Shown piece after piece: positions 34,145-43,402 of a stretch of 64,000 bases of DNA. Within the stretch, counting starts at the first letter, position 1. Every line of letters starts with the position of its first letter. Under the pieces are notes generated by a model, which worked only from the letters and a program-made list of their open reading frames with translations, made no database searches and was not told the origin of the DNA. A program made the translations under genes and the position numbers. The DNA is taken from NCBI GenBank assembly GCA_017991555.1, contig JAGOQM010000006.1, positions 180,218 to 244,217 of the forward strand, written 5' to 3'. The DNA is from Neisseriaceae bacterium (lineage in GTDB: Bacteria > Pseudomonadota > Gammaproteobacteria > Burkholderiales > Neisseriaceae).

Positions 34145-35317
34145 TTAACTCAAGCGGGCAAAGCCGGCGGCCAAATCAGCCTGTAAGTCTTCAATCGCCT
34201 CCAGGCCAATCTGCAAACGCAGCGCGATGCCGCCAGGCTGCCAAGCAGTAGCGGTACGATACGGCTTACAATCAAACGGAATGATCAAGCTTTCGTAACC
34301 GCCCCATGAAAAGCCCATGCGGAACAGCTTGAGGCCATCCAAAAAGGCCGCTAAGTCCTGTTCGGTTTGGCCCGGCTTAAGAATCATCGAGAACAGCCCA
34401 GACGACCCTAAGAAGTCCCGACGCCAGAGGTCATGGCCGGGACAATCAGGCAAGGCCGGATGCAAAACTTGCGCCACTTCTGGCCGCGCCTGCAACCATT
34501 TGGCCATGGCCAAACCTTGCTTTTCGGCTTCTTTGAGTCGAAGGTGCATGGTGCGTAAGCCGCGCAGCGCCAAAAAGCAATCTTCTGGACCGGGGCACAT
34601 CGCCATGGCGTCATAGGTTTCGCGTAAGGCAGGCCAGGTGGCAGCATTGGCCGACACCAAGCCCATTAATAAGTCAGAGTGCCCGCTAAGGTACTTCGTC
34701 CCGGCCTCGATCACCATATCAATGCCGTGGGCGTGGGCCTTAAAGAAAATGGGCGTGGCCCAGGTGTTGTCCATCATGGTGATGATGTTGTGCTGCTTGG
34801 CCACGGCCACAATGGCGGGAATGTCTTGAATTTCTAATGACTGCGAGCCCGGCGACTCGGTAAAAATCACCCGTGTATTGGGCTGTACCAAGGCTGCGAT
34901 GTCGCTGCCAATGGTGGGGTCGTAATAAGTGGTGGTCACGCCAAAACGCTTGAGCATGCCCTCGCACAAAATGCGCGTGGGCCGATAGGCTGAATCGGTC
35001 ATCAACAAATGATCACCCGCTTTGAGCACGCTCAGCAACGCCAGGCTAATAGACCCTAAGCCCGAAGGCGAAATGACGGTGCCCGCGGCACCGCTCAACG
35101 TCGTCCAAGCGTCTTCTAAGGCCTTCACCGTTGGGGTGCCATCGGTGCCATAGCCAAACGGCATGTCGCGCTGTTTTAAATGCTGGTAGTCTGGATACAC
35201 CACGGTCGAACCGCGATACACTGGGGTATTCACGAAACCATACTGATCGCTAGGCTCGGAGCCGAGGTGGACTAACTGGGTGGCTAAGGCCAAATCTGGT
35301 TGCTGCTGAACGCTCAT
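34145..35317 (-). CDS. metC: Cystathionine beta-lyase
   Basis: 390 residues of the Cys/Met-metabolism PLP family. The Schiff-base lysine is K208 in EAGTKYLSGHSD, and the cofactor aspartate lies in MMDNTWATP (about 181-189). N-terminal marks are TPVYRGSTV and FGYGTDGTPT, typical of proteobacterial MetC. It converts cystathionine to homocysteine, pyruvate and ammonia in methionine synthesis. Cystathionine gamma-synthase or gamma-lyase activity cannot be excluded from sequence alone. It is monocistronic, with a terminator after it and an inverted repeat upstream at 35361-35376. Confidence 0.88.
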   Translation of the reverse strand: MSVQQQPDLALATQLVHLGSEPSDQYGFVNTPVYRGSTVVYPDYQHLKQRDMPFGYGTDGTPTVKALEDAWTTLSGAAGTVISPSGLGSISLALLSVLKAGDHLLMTDSAYRPTRILCEGMLKRFGVTTTYYDPTIGSDIAALVQPNTRVIFTESPGSQSLEIQDIPAIVAVAKQHNIITMMDNTWATPIFFKAHAHGIDMVIEAGTKYLSGHSDLLMGLVSANAATWPALRETYDAMAMCPGPEDCFLALRGLRTMHLRLKEAEKQGLAMAKWLQARPEVAQVLHPALPDCPGHDLWRRDFLGSSGLFSMILKPGQTEQDLAAFLDGLKLFRMGFSWGGYESLIIPFDCKPYRTATAWQPGGIALRLQIGLEAIEDLQADLAAGFARLS

Positions 35318-35360
35318 GCTGTCTCCCTATACGCTTGTGCTGGATGCTGATTTGTCTATT

Positions 35361-35376
35361 GGTTATACCGATAACC
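35361..35376. promoter_or_regulatory. Inverted repeat upstream of metC
   Basis: GGTTAT-ACCG-ATAACC, 44 bp before the metC start. It is a possible operator; the cognate regulator is not identified. Confidence 0.3.
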
Positions 35377-35597
35377 CACCCTTTGTGTCTACCCTAGCCG
35401 TCTAGATTCAGAGCATTGTGTCATTCTGGGCAACGACGGCCCTTTGTGCGCTGAAACACTCTGTAAACCTTGCCTCCGCGGCCACCATAAGGGTATGATT
35501 CGTAATGTGAAAAGCATGCAAAACGAGACTTACCATAAAAGCTGTGTCATAATGCCATGTTTCGCATAATGTTATTGCTCACTTGAGGTACACGCCC

Positions 35598-36272
35598 GTG
35601 GCTGAACACCAAACTACTTCTGAATCCTCTGCCGACCTAATGCAACTGCAGGCTTTACGCCAGCAGGGCATCATTGGGGCGTCTGCGTTTGCCCAATTAA
35701 AGGCCAAGCTGCTTTCAGGAAACGCCCAAGACGTGAAAGGCGCGCAACAGGACATCCATAACCTGCAACAGCCTGCGCCGCGCAAAAAAGGCAGCGGCTG
35801 GCTGTTTAAATCCTTTATGGTGGCCATCATCGCCGTCATCGTGACCATTGTTTATCTGGTCATGAACCTCCCTAAGGGCCACGACGATGAACTAAACGCC
35901 CGCCACGCTCAGGACGAACAGGTCGAGATTTTACTGCCTAAAGGCGCACAAGATGTCGTCCCGACGTTTACGCCGGGCCAAAGCATTAACGAAGCCTTTA
36001 AGGCGCGACAGGCGGCACAAGATGGGCTTTTGGCCCGTGACGACGACGGCAACGACGATACCCAGGTCGCCACCTCCGCCCCAAGCTCGCCAGCCCCGGC
36101 GCTGATGCAGCCGAACCCAAACAACGCCAGCGGCAACAATGTGCAAAAAGCCGCCAACCCTTCAAAAGAACCTGATCCTATTAATCAGCTACTGAAAAAG
36201 CAGCAAGAAGCACAGGCCAAACCCACCCAGAAAAAAGCGCCCACGTCTGAAAATATCGACAACCTATTTTAA
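35598..36272 (+). CDS. Single-pass membrane protein with N-terminal SHOCT-like motif
   Basis: 224 residues, function unknown. Residues about 15-41 (LMQLQALRQQGII then SAFAQLKAKLLSG) resemble the SHOCT oligomerisation motif, which is normally at the C terminus of proteins. One membrane segment is at about 76-97 (FMVAIIAVIVTIVYLVM) after a Lys/Arg-rich patch. The rest is a low-complexity, Pro/Asn/Gln-rich tail, probably outside the membrane, ending ENIDNLF. The GTG at 35598 has a GAGG site 9 nt upstream and is preferred to a TTG at 35583. It may be cotranscribed with the following TRIC-like gene. Confidence 0.7.
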   Translation: MAEHQTTSESSADLMQLQALRQQGIIGASAFAQLKAKLLSGNAQDVKGAQQDIHNLQQPAPRKKGSGWLFKSFMVAIIAVIVTIVYLVMNLPKGHDDELNARHAQDEQVEILLPKGAQDVVPTFTPGQSINEAFKARQAAQDGLLARDDDGNDDTQVATSAPSSPAPALMQPNPNNASGNNVQKAANPSKEPDPINQLLKKQQEAQAKPTQKKAPTSENIDNLF

Positions 36273-36292
36273 TTTAATGCCGCATTAAGATC

Positions 36293-36325
36293 AGGCCCAC
36301 TTTTTTGTCGTAAAGAAGTGGGCCT
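36293..36325 (+). other. Strong hairpin between the SHOCT-like and TRIC-like genes
   Basis: AGGCCCACTT, 13-nt loop, AAGTGGGCCT: a 10-bp perfect stem. It is followed by ATTTG and not a T-run, so partial termination or mRNA processing is likely. Confidence 0.45.
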
Positions 36326-36356
36326 ATTTGATGGCCGCGAGGCTGGAGAAACGCCT

Positions 36357-36989
36357 TTGACCAATATTCATTTATTCATGACGGAAATAATTTCCATCAT
36401 CGGGACCGTTGCCTTCACCCTCTCTGGGTTTTTAGTGGGCGTGCGCAAACAGCTCGACTGGCTGGGCGTGTTGGTATTGGCCTTATTGACCGCCATCGGG
36501 GGCGGCATGATTCGCGACGTCATGGTCAGCCGCTTGCCGATTGTGTTTTCAGACAACACCTCGTTAATCGCCATTATTTTGACCCTGTTTACGGTCAAAA
36601 CCTTATTACATTTGGACCTCAAGGCCAGCCGCCTGCGTGCCGGCCTGTTTTTATTGGCCGACTCCATTGGGCTGGTGGCGTTCAGCATCACCGGCGCTCA
36701 GGTCGGCCTACTGCTGGACTTAAACCTGTTTGGGGTGATCTTACTGGGGTTTGTCACCGCCGTAGGCGGCGGCATGGTGCGCGATGTGTTGGTCAATGAC
36801 ATCCCCATCATTTTGCACCAAGATTTTTACGGCTCCATTGCCGTTCTGGTGAGCCTGTCTTTATACCTATTAGACAGCATTGGCTGGCTCAATGCGGCCA
36901 CCATGAACCTGATCTTCATCGGCGGTTTAGGCGTGCGCTTTGTCGCCTACCGCTACCATGTATCCCTGCCCAAAATCAACATGCCCTAA
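36357..36989 (+). CDS. TRIC cation channel/UPF0126 family membrane protein (copy 1)
   Basis: About 210 residues and 7 predicted membrane helices in two repeated halves. Each half has the glycine-rich signature: LTAIGGGMIRDV and FVTAVGGGMVRDVLVNDIP. Bacterial members form trimeric cation channels related to eukaryotic TRIC. Start choice: a TTG at 36357 with GGAGA 8 nt upstream, or the ATG at 36378 without a ribosome site; a GTG at 36318 is further up. It is convergent with a paralogue at 37.0-37.7 kb across a bidirectional terminator. Confidence 0.87.
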   Translation: MTNIHLFMTEIISIIGTVAFTLSGFLVGVRKQLDWLGVLVLALLTAIGGGMIRDVMVSRLPIVFSDNTSLIAIILTLFTVKTLLHLDLKASRLRAGLFLLADSIGLVAFSITGAQVGLLLDLNLFGVILLGFVTAVGGGMVRDVLVNDIPIILHQDFYGSIAVLVSLSLYLLDSIGWLNAATMNLIFIGGLGVRFVAYRYHVSLPKINMP

Positions 36990-37001
36990 GGCCTAGCCAT
37001 T

Positions 37002-37033
37002 AAAAAAGCCGCGACCTAGATCGCGGCTTTTTT
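37002..37033. terminator. Bidirectional terminator between the two TRIC-like genes
   Basis: AAAAAAGCCGCGA, 6-nt loop, TCGCGGCTTTTTT; T-runs both ways. Confidence 0.92.
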
Positions 37034-37044
37034 GCTTTAAGGGG

Positions 37045-37671
37045 CTATTGATCCTGCTTATCCTGTCGATCGTAATGAAATACGGGCAGCCCAAGCTTAA
37101 AGCGCAGCGCCAGTAGGCGCGCACTCAAGCCACTGATCAACGTGATCCACACCACCCAATGGCCCGCTAGGCCGGTTTGCTGTAAGCCGATGTACAGCCA
37201 CGCCACAGCAAAAGCAATGCCGGCATACAGTTCTTTTTGAAACACTAGGGGAATACGGTTACACAATAGGTCGCGCAGCACGCCGCCAAACACACCAGTG
37301 ACCACGGCCGCAACCGCGGCAATAATCACGCTAAACCCCATGTCTAGGGCCACCTGCGCGCCGATAATGGCAAACACAATCAGGCCAATGGCGTCTAACA
37401 CCAAAAACAAACGGCGCAGGTGCCGCATTAAGGGCGCCACCACAATGGTGATCAAGGCCGCCACGGCCACCACCACAATATACTGTGGGTTGGCCACCCA
37501 GCCTAAAGGGTAATGCCCCAACAAAATGTCGCGCACGGTGCCGCCCCCAATCGCCGTCACCGAAGCGATGATGATGACCCCAAACCAATCCATTTTTCGC
37601 TGCCCGGCCGCTAGGGCGCCGGTCATGGCTTCTGCGGTAATGCCCACAAGATACAACATACTCAATAACAT
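37045..37671 (-). CDS. TRIC cation channel/UPF0126 family membrane protein (copy 2)
   Basis: 208 residues and about 7 membrane helices. The two family signatures are [22 protein letters not shown] (first half) and [19 protein letters not shown] (second half). It is a paralogue of the convergent gene at 36.4-37.0 kb but clearly diverged, so not a recent duplicate. It probably forms a homotrimeric monovalent cation channel in the inner membrane. The physiological role is unknown. The C-terminal tail YDRQDKQDQ is charged and cytoplasmic by the usual topology. Confidence 0.88.
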   Translation of the reverse strand: MLLSMLYLVGITAEAMTGALAAGQRKMDWFGVIIIASVTAIGGGTVRDILLGHYPLGWVANPQYIVVVAVAALITIVVAPLMRHLRRLFLVLDAIGLIVFAIIGAQVALDMGFSVIIAAVAAVVTGVFGGVLRDLLCNRIPLVFQKELYAGIAFAVAWLYIGLQQTGLAGHWVVWITLISGLSARLLALRFKLGLPVFHYDRQDKQDQ

Positions 37672-38004
37672 TTATGCCAAATCAATACTGTTAATTACTC
37701 GGTCGATGATCATAGTAGAGCTTGGCCGTGGCGTCAACGCATCATTCAGCCATGCCCTAAGTCAAAACCTTGAGCCCCTTAGCTTTGGGCTTGATTTAGG
37801 TCAGCCGCCCAGCAGACGAACGTAGACGAGGTCACGGCGCTGGGTGTACAAGTCTTCTCAAAACGACCATAATAAGCAAGAGAATTGATTTCGGTGCGCG
37901 TTTTGTTTTTAACCTATTGTTTTGGTACGCTTTTGCAAACAACCACAGCACAACCGTTCTTATCCCATTATTCAAAAAGATACAGCAGCTATAAAAGGAG
38001 CCTT
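37672..38004 (+). other. Gene-free stretch upstream of etfB
   Basis: 333 bp. A possible etfB promoter is TTGTTT (37906-37911), 17-bp spacer, TACGCT. The pair GCCCAGC...GCTGGGT (37806-37840) brackets a loose stem. Nothing coding is supported. Confidence 0.4.
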
Positions 38005-38754
38005 ATGAAAGCATTAGTCGCAGTCAAGCGCGTTGTGGATTACAACGTAAAAGTACGCGTTAAAGCCGACGGCAGTGATGTCGATATCGCCAACGTGAAA
38101 ATGTCGATCAACCCCTTTGACGAAATTGCGGTGGAAGAAGCCGTTCGTCTTAAAGAAGCCGGCAAACTGTCTGAAGTAGTGGTGGTGTCTATCGGTGTCA
38201 AACAGTGTGAAGAAACCCTAAGAACCGCACTGGCTATGGGTGCTGATCGTGCCTTACACGTAGAAACCAACGACGTTATTGAGCCTTTGGCCGTGGCCAA
38301 AATCTTGGCCGCCATCGTCAAAAACGAACAACCAGACGTTTGCCTATTGGGCAAACAAGCCATCGACAACGATGCCAACCAAACGGCCCAAATGTTGGCC
38401 GCCCTATTGGACGCCCCTCAAGGCACGTTCATCAGCAGCGTTGAGCTAAAAGACGGCGAAGTGGTGATTTCTCGCGAAATCGACGGGGGTTTAGAAACCC
38501 TAAGCCTGAACCTGCCTTGCGTGTTGAGCACCGACCTACGCCTCAACGAGCCGCGCTACGTCAAGCTACCGAACATCATGCAAGCCAAGAAAAAACCTTT
38601 GGACAAAATTGATTTAGGCAGCCTAGGCGTGGACACTAAAGCCCGTCTAAGCGTACAAAAAGTAGCCGAGCCGCAAGCGCGTAGCGCCGGCATTAAAGTG
38701 GCAGATGTGGCCGAACTAGTGGCTAAACTAAAAACTGAAGCCAAAGTGATTTAA
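38005..38754 (+). CDS. etfB: Electron transfer flavoprotein, beta subunit
   Basis: 249 residues. Family marks are [19 protein letters not shown] at the start, [18 protein letters not shown] (about 35-52), and [21 protein letters not shown] (about 110-130), which carries the ETF-beta signature and binds AMP. With EtfA it accepts electrons from acyl-CoA and other dehydrogenases and delivers them to ETF-ubiquinone oxidoreductase. An AAGGAG site precedes the ATG at 38005; the frame is open to 37885. etfA follows by 13 bp. The long acyl-CoA dehydrogenase at 10-11.8 kb is a probable partner. Confidence 0.96.
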   Translation: MKALVAVKRVVDYNVKVRVKADGSDVDIANVKMSINPFDEIAVEEAVRLKEAGKLSEVVVVSIGVKQCEETLRTALAMGADRALHVETNDVIEPLAVAKILAAIVKNEQPDVCLLGKQAIDNDANQTAQMLAALLDAPQGTFISSVELKDGEVVISREIDGGLETLSLNLPCVLSTDLRLNEPRYVKLPNIMQAKKKPLDKIDLGSLGVDTKARLSVQKVAEPQARSAGIKVADVAELVAKLKTEAKVI

Positions 38755-38767
38755 GGAGCCCAACATT

Positions 38768-39703
38768 ATGACCACATTAATTATTGCAGAACATGATAAC
38801 CAAACCCTAGCCCCTGCGACCCTACACTCGGTAACGGCCGCCGCCAAATTGGGTGACGTACACGTTTTAGTGGCTGGCGAAGGCGCCGATGCGGTCGTGG
38901 CTCAAGCCAAAGCCGTGGCCGGGGTAAACAAAGTGTTGGTGGCCAATGCCGCTCACTTTGCCAACCAGCTGCCAGAAGAATTGGCCCCCTTAATTGTGAG
39001 CCTGGCCGGTGACTATCAGTACTTTGCCGCCACCGCCACCGTATTTGGTAAAAACGTGATGCCCCGCGTGGCCGCATTACTAGACGTGTCACAAATCTCT
39101 GATTTGACCAAAATCGTCGATGGCCAAACCTTTGAACGGCCTATTTACGCCGGTAACGCCTTTGAAACCGTGCGTTCAGAAGAAGCCAAACTGGTGCTGA
39201 CCATTCGCGCCACCGCTTTTGATGCCGCCGCCGCAACCGGTGGCAACGCCGAAGCCGCCGACGTGACCGCGACACCAGCTAAAAACCAAAGCCGTTTTGT
39301 GAGCCGTGAGCTGACCAAGTCTGACCGTCCTGAATTGACCCAGGCCCGCGTCATTGTCAGCGGTGGCCGTGCGCTACAAAGCAAAGACCAGTTCGACAGC
39401 GTGCTGACCCCCTTGGCCGACACCTTAGGCGCCGCCATTGGTGCCTCTCGTGCCGCGGTAGACGCAGGCTATGCGCCAAACGACTACCAGGTGGGTCAAA
39501 CCGGTAAAATTGTGGCCCCTGAGCTGTACTTTGCCATCGGCGTATCCGGTGCCATTCAGCACATCGCCGGCATGCAAGACAGTAAGGTGATTGTGGCCAT
39601 CAATAAAGACCCTGATGCCCCTATTTTCAACGTGGCCGACTACGGTTTGGTGGCTGATTTATTCACTGCCGTGCCAGAATTGGTGGCTGCGCTGAAAAAC
39701 TAA
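38768..39703 (+). CDS. etfA: Electron transfer flavoprotein, alpha subunit
   Basis: 311 residues. The N-terminal domain has LIIAEHDNQTLAPATLHSVTAA. The C-terminal FAD domain begins near 190 and includes VIVSGGRALQSKDQF (about 194-208), GAAIGASRAAVDAGYAPNDYQVGQTGK (the FAD-binding signature, about 221-247), and AIGVSGAIQHIAGMQDSK (about 256-273). It is cotranscribed with etfB. A strong terminator follows. Confidence 0.96.
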   Translation: MTTLIIAEHDNQTLAPATLHSVTAAAKLGDVHVLVAGEGADAVVAQAKAVAGVNKVLVANAAHFANQLPEELAPLIVSLAGDYQYFAATATVFGKNVMPRVAALLDVSQISDLTKIVDGQTFERPIYAGNAFETVRSEEAKLVLTIRATAFDAAAATGGNAEAADVTATPAKNQSRFVSRELTKSDRPELTQARVIVSGGRALQSKDQFDSVLTPLADTLGAAIGASRAAVDAGYAPNDYQVGQTGKIVAPELYFAIGVSGAIQHIAGMQDSKVIVAINKDPDAPIFNVADYGLVADLFTAVPELVAALKN

Positions 39704-39718
39704 GCTGCTTAAGCTTAA

Positions 39719-39755
39719 AAAAGCCGCTGAATCTCCAAAGATTCAGCGGCTTTTT
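39719..39755. terminator. Terminator after etfA
   Basis: AAGCCGCTGAATCT, CCAA loop, AGATTCAGCGGCTTTTT: a 14-bp perfect stem that works rightward and, given the A-run on the left, also leftward. Confidence 0.92.
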
Positions 39756-39770
39756 CGATGCCTGCCTGCG

Positions 39771-40124
39771 TTACTCAGCAGGCATGATGTATTTGGCGTA
39801 GGCCACGGCGTCCATGTCCACCATATCGGTGGTCAGGCTCACCCCTGCGGGCAAGCCTAGGCCTGATAGGTAACACACCACGCTGGCGGCCAGCAGCTTT
39901 TTTTGCTCGGCGTTACGGCCTTGCAACAGCTTAATGGTCACGTGCACAAACGACTCTGGCTCGGCCTGCTCGCCGGCGCAATACGCGTCATACACCCGAA
40001 GACGGCTTTTCACCGAAGCACAGTCAAACAGCTCACTGCCACACACGGTTTGATGCACGCCCTGTAATAGCGCAGCCGACTGCTCGGCTAAATCCGCCGA
40101 ATGTTCAATAATGCAATGAGGCAT
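39771..40124 (-). CDS. 5-carboxymethyl-2-hydroxymuconate isomerase family protein (tautomerase)
   Basis: 117 residues of the CHMI/HpaF group in the tautomerase superfamily. The start MPHCIIEHS exposes the catalytic Pro after Met removal, which also decides the ATG at 40124 over the open extension to 40175. Further marks are FVHVTIKLLQGRNAEQKKLL (about 72-91). HpaF acts in homoprotocatechuate breakdown, but no hpa genes are near, so the substrate is uncertain. It follows the DUF3579 gene by 2 bp and is translationally coupled to it. Confidence 0.82.
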   Translation of the reverse strand: MPHCIIEHSADLAEQSAALLQGVHQTVCGSELFDCASVKSRLRVYDAYCAGEQAEPESFVHVTIKLLQGRNAEQKKLLAASVVCYLSGLGLPAGVSLTTDMVDMDAVAYAKYIMPAE

Positions 40125-40126
40125 GA

Positions 40127-40441
40127 TTATCCTTGGGCCACAGGCTGATAAACTTCGTCGATAAGGGTACGGCAATCCACGACGCGTAGGTCGTTGTCGC
40201 CGGCAAAATCCATTAAAAACTGAAACATCGGCGGGTTGAGCTTTTCTAATTTTTTATCAATGGCCACACAGCGAATGTTGTTCAATAACATCGGGCGAAC
40301 ATAGTGGTGATACGACAGGCGGTTGGCGCTGTCAAAATTAGATAAGATCCCTGACAATCGATCTGCCCAATCGGATGGACGAAAGGTTTTCCCTGATGAG
40401 GTGATCCCTTGAATCACGATTTCATACGGATTACAAATCAT
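40127..40441 (-). CDS. DUF3579 family protein
   Basis: 104 residues recognised as DUF3579, a small betaproteobacterial family of unknown function. Typical segments are EIVIQGITSSGKTFRPSDWADRLSG (7-31), SYHHYVRPMLLNNIRCVAI (43-61) and the closing VVDCRTLIDEVYQP. No membrane part or known catalytic motif is seen. The conserved aromatic and His residues around 43-46 stand out. It is coupled to the downstream tautomerase-like gene, which hints at a shared pathway that is not known. Confidence 0.85.
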   Translation of the reverse strand: MICNPYEIVIQGITSSGKTFRPSDWADRLSGILSNFDSANRLSYHHYVRPMLLNNIRCVAIDKKLEKLNPPMFQFLMDFAGDNDLRVVDCRTLIDEVYQPVAQG

Positions 40442-40544
40442 ATTGCTTCCAATTTATAAAAATCATTAATGTCTGATGCGAGCTCATTATACCTAAGGTT
40501 TTGAAACAATACCAAAGCCTTTAACATAATCAACATTGATGCAA

Positions 40545-42671
40545 TCAGATCCGTTTAAAATTTGGCAAACTGGCCAACAGCCGCTTGCCGTAGCCCGCCG
40601 TTTTAACCCGATTGTCTAAAATACTGACCCGTCCGTGATCGGTTTCGGTTCGGATTAAACGCCCGACCGCTTGTACCAACTTAATGCTGGTTTCTGGCAC
40701 CGTCAGCTCGACAAACGGGTTGCCACCATTTTTTTCAATCCAGCGGCTGAGGGTTTTGTCGATGGGGTTGTCCGGCATCGAAAACGGCAGCTTGGCAATG
40801 ATGACGTGGACGCAAGCATGGCCAGGCAAGTCCAAGCCTTCGGCAAAGCTGTCGAGGCCAAAAATAATGCTCGCCTCGTTGTTGGCAATGGCCTCATGGT
40901 GGCGCGCCAACAGAGTCGCCTTAGGCATGTCGCCCTGCACCAACAGCTTGGCCACATAATCGTCCGGCAGCCGCAGCGCCACGTCTTGCATTTGCTTGCG
41001 CGACGAGAACAGCACCAGCGAACCCACGCCCTGGCTTAGGTCGATCAGCTTAGGCAGCCACTCCACCAGATCATTGGTGTGCGCTAGGGCATCTTTGGGG
41101 CTGGCCTGAATCGGCGGCAGGTACAGTTCGCCCTGCTCTTGAAAGTTAAACGGGCTCTCTAGGGCCACGGTTTCGGTTTCTTGAAACCACAGTAGGCCCG
41201 TTTGTTTCAGTAATAAATCAAAGTTACCCAACGACTGCAGCGTGGCTGAGGTCAACACAGCGCCAGCGGCTTGCTGCCACAGGCTATTGGCCAAATGGCT
41301 GGCGGCCGACACCGGCGAAGCATTAAACACGTAGTCGTTCTTGTCGTGGCGTTTACTGGTGATCCACTTGGCCAAGGGTGGCGCCTTTTCTTTCGGTACT
41401 TCTTCCATTAGGTCCCACACCGCATTCATCTGCTCGGCGCGCGCGATCGCCATGCCCACTTCACTCGACACTTTGTCAATCAGGGCGCTGTCGCTGCCCT
41501 TTTCTTTACGCGTGTTGCTGAGGGCTTCGCTGAGGCCATGCAGGTTTTTCACCAGCATGCGCGCCGAAATGGCGGTATTTTGCACCAGCACCGCCAGCGC
41601 TTCCGGAATCGCACCGTCGTCCCACAGCCAAATCGGCATGTCCACGTCGTTGCTGCCCGACAGCTGCGGTGCATCATTGAGCTGCCACATCCATTCAGAA
41701 AAATGTTCCAGCAGGGCTTCAGCGGCATCGTCGGCGTTACTCGCCAACTCGGCCTTATCGGTAATCGACGCCAGCTGCGCCGTCAGCTTGGGCAGGCGTT
41801 CTAAGAACCACTGGCTTTGATTAAGGCTGTGCTCGGCGGCAAACTGATTAAGCGCCTTTTTAGCCAGATGGTGCGCCTCGTCGATGCAGTAAAAGCTTTG
41901 GCTGGGCGCGGGTAAAATCACGCCGCCACCCATGCTGATGTCGGCCAACAATAGGTCATGGTTGGCCACCACCACGTCGACGGTTTCCAGCACTTCACGG
42001 GCTAGATAAAACGGGCATTCAGGCTTGTTCGGACAGGCCGCCTTGAGGCAGCCGTGGCGGTCGTTGGTGGTTTTGGCCCACAGCGCATCGGGAATGTTTT
42101 CATGCCAGGTGTCGCGGTCGCCGTTGAAGTGGCGCTGGCCAAAGGCATCAGCCAGCTCACGCAGCTGCGCCACGTCTTCTGGACGGGGCTTGTCGGTCCA
42201 CACCGCCGCTGGCTCTTCGAAGCCCATCAATGCCCCTTGGGCATGGTCTTGGGTTAGTTGGTACAGGCGATAGGGACACAAATAACGGCCTCGCCCCTTG
42301 GCCAAAGCAAAGGTCAGTTCGAGGCCGCTTTTTTCAATTAAGAAGGGCAGATCACGGTTTACCAGCTGTTCTTGCAGGGCCACCGTGGCGCTGCTCACCA
42401 CCAGCTTTTTCTCGCGCGTTTGCGCCATGATGCCGCCGGCCAATAAGTAGGCCAGGCTTTTACCCACCCCGGTTGGCCCTTCAATCACCACAATGCTCTC
42501 GCCTTTGCGCGTCACCTCTTCATCGTCGCCTTTTTTAAGGCTGCGCGAAAAGGTTTTGGCCACGGCGGCAATCATCTGCCGCTGGGCAGCACGCGGGCAA
42601 AAACCAGGCAAGTTCTGGGAAATGGCCTTGTAGTGATCAGAAATGGCATTTTTTTCGAGTTGGGTCAGCAT
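40545..42671 (-). CDS. dinG: ATP-dependent DNA helicase DinG
   Basis: 708 residues of the XPD-like superfamily 2 helicases. Walker A is GPTGVGKSLAYL (about 65-76). The Fe-S cluster ligands are one Cys in GRYLCPYRL and three in HGCLKAACPNKPEC. The DEAH box is DEAHHLAKK (about 265-273), and the late motifs are VLTSATLQSLG, GLDSFAEGLDLPG and QAVGRLIRTETD. It unwinds 5'-to-3', including R-loops and G-quadruplexes, and is SOS-controlled in E. coli. No clear LexA box is seen in the 146-bp upstream gap. It is monocistronic by position. Confidence 0.94.
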   Translation of the reverse strand: MLTQLEKNAISDHYKAISQNLPGFCPRAAQRQMIAAVAKTFSRSLKKGDDEEVTRKGESIVVIEGPTGVGKSLAYLLAGGIMAQTREKKLVVSSATVALQEQLVNRDLPFLIEKSGLELTFALAKGRGRYLCPYRLYQLTQDHAQGALMGFEEPAAVWTDKPRPEDVAQLRELADAFGQRHFNGDRDTWHENIPDALWAKTTNDRHGCLKAACPNKPECPFYLAREVLETVDVVVANHDLLLADISMGGGVILPAPSQSFYCIDEAHHLAKKALNQFAAEHSLNQSQWFLERLPKLTAQLASITDKAELASNADDAAEALLEHFSEWMWQLNDAPQLSGSNDVDMPIWLWDDGAIPEALAVLVQNTAISARMLVKNLHGLSEALSNTRKEKGSDSALIDKVSSEVGMAIARAEQMNAVWDLMEEVPKEKAPPLAKWITSKRHDKNDYVFNASPVSAASHLANSLWQQAAGAVLTSATLQSLGNFDLLLKQTGLLWFQETETVALESPFNFQEQGELYLPPIQASPKDALAHTNDLVEWLPKLIDLSQGVGSLVLFSSRKQMQDVALRLPDDYVAKLLVQGDMPKATLLARHHEAIANNEASIIFGLDSFAEGLDLPGHACVHVIIAKLPFSMPDNPIDKTLSRWIEKNGGNPFVELTVPETSIKLVQAVGRLIRTETDHGRVSILDNRVKTAGYGKRLLASLPNFKRI

Positions 42672-42817
42672 GAACGATGAATCTTTTAAAAAACCGAATG
42701 TTAATCACCCATTATAGTCTTTTCCCCCCAACTCTGCCCCGTTTGGCGTGGTTTATTTTTATCCCTGCCGCCAGACGGCGTTTCTAGCCCGCCCCAGTGT
42801 GGCAAGAAGGACACGCC

Positions 42818-43288
42818 TCACTCCTCGAGGACGCAGTCTTGAGGCACCGTGTTGGCATTCAGCAAGCTGCGGTTTGACGCCCCTTGGCCATCGGCCACGC
42901 AGCGCCAATAGCCTCGATCAGTGCGCTCAAACCGCAGCTGCGCGCCGGCTAAGGCGGCATTGGCTTCGGCCCGAAACGTGCCAATAAGCTGGCCGCTGCC
43001 ATCGGCAAAGGGGCTGCTGCCGCCGCCTGCTAGGCTCAGGGTCAGCAAGGCGCCTTCATCTTCATTAAAGTCCGCCAGTTCGGCCAGGCTTAATGCCCCA
43101 CCCTCAAAGAGGCGCACATCCACCCAGGTACGCACCCCACTCAGTTCGGCGTAGGCGCGGGTCACCTGTGCCTTGGTAATGTAATTGCGGTAAGTGGGCA
43201 AGCCTGCCGCGGTGAGCACCGCAATAATGGCCACCACAATCATCAGTTCAATCAGTGTAAAACCTTGCTGGGTACGTGCGCCATTCAT
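42818..43288 (-). CDS. Type IV pilin-like protein
   Basis: 156 residues. Prepilin peptidase site QQG/FTLIE: cleavage after G9, with Glu at mature position 5 (E14), followed by the hydrophobic N-terminal helix LMIVVAIIAVLTAAGLP. The globular head has a C-terminal disulfide pair (YWRCVADG and PQDCVLEE), as in major pilins and pilin-like competence proteins. The ATG at 43288 follows a GAGGAAG site; two out-of-frame ATGs crowd it. It stands alone between dinG and murA with no pilus assembly genes nearby. It may be a major or a minor pilin. Confidence 0.9.
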   Translation of the reverse strand: MNGARTQQGFTLIELMIVVAIIAVLTAAGLPTYRNYITKAQVTRAYAELSGVRTWVDVRLFEGGALSLAELADFNEDEGALLTLSLAGGGSSPFADGSGQLIGTFRAEANAALAGAQLRFERTDRGYWRCVADGQGASNRSLLNANTVPQDCVLEE

Positions 43289-43402
43289 GCATCTTCCTCG
43301 CAATCGGTATAGGTTTGATTAGGCTAGCACAATGCGCCAAATAATGACGTATAAATAAACCAAAATCCCTAAATAAACCGCCGCCAGTTGGGCGAGAAAC
43401 CA

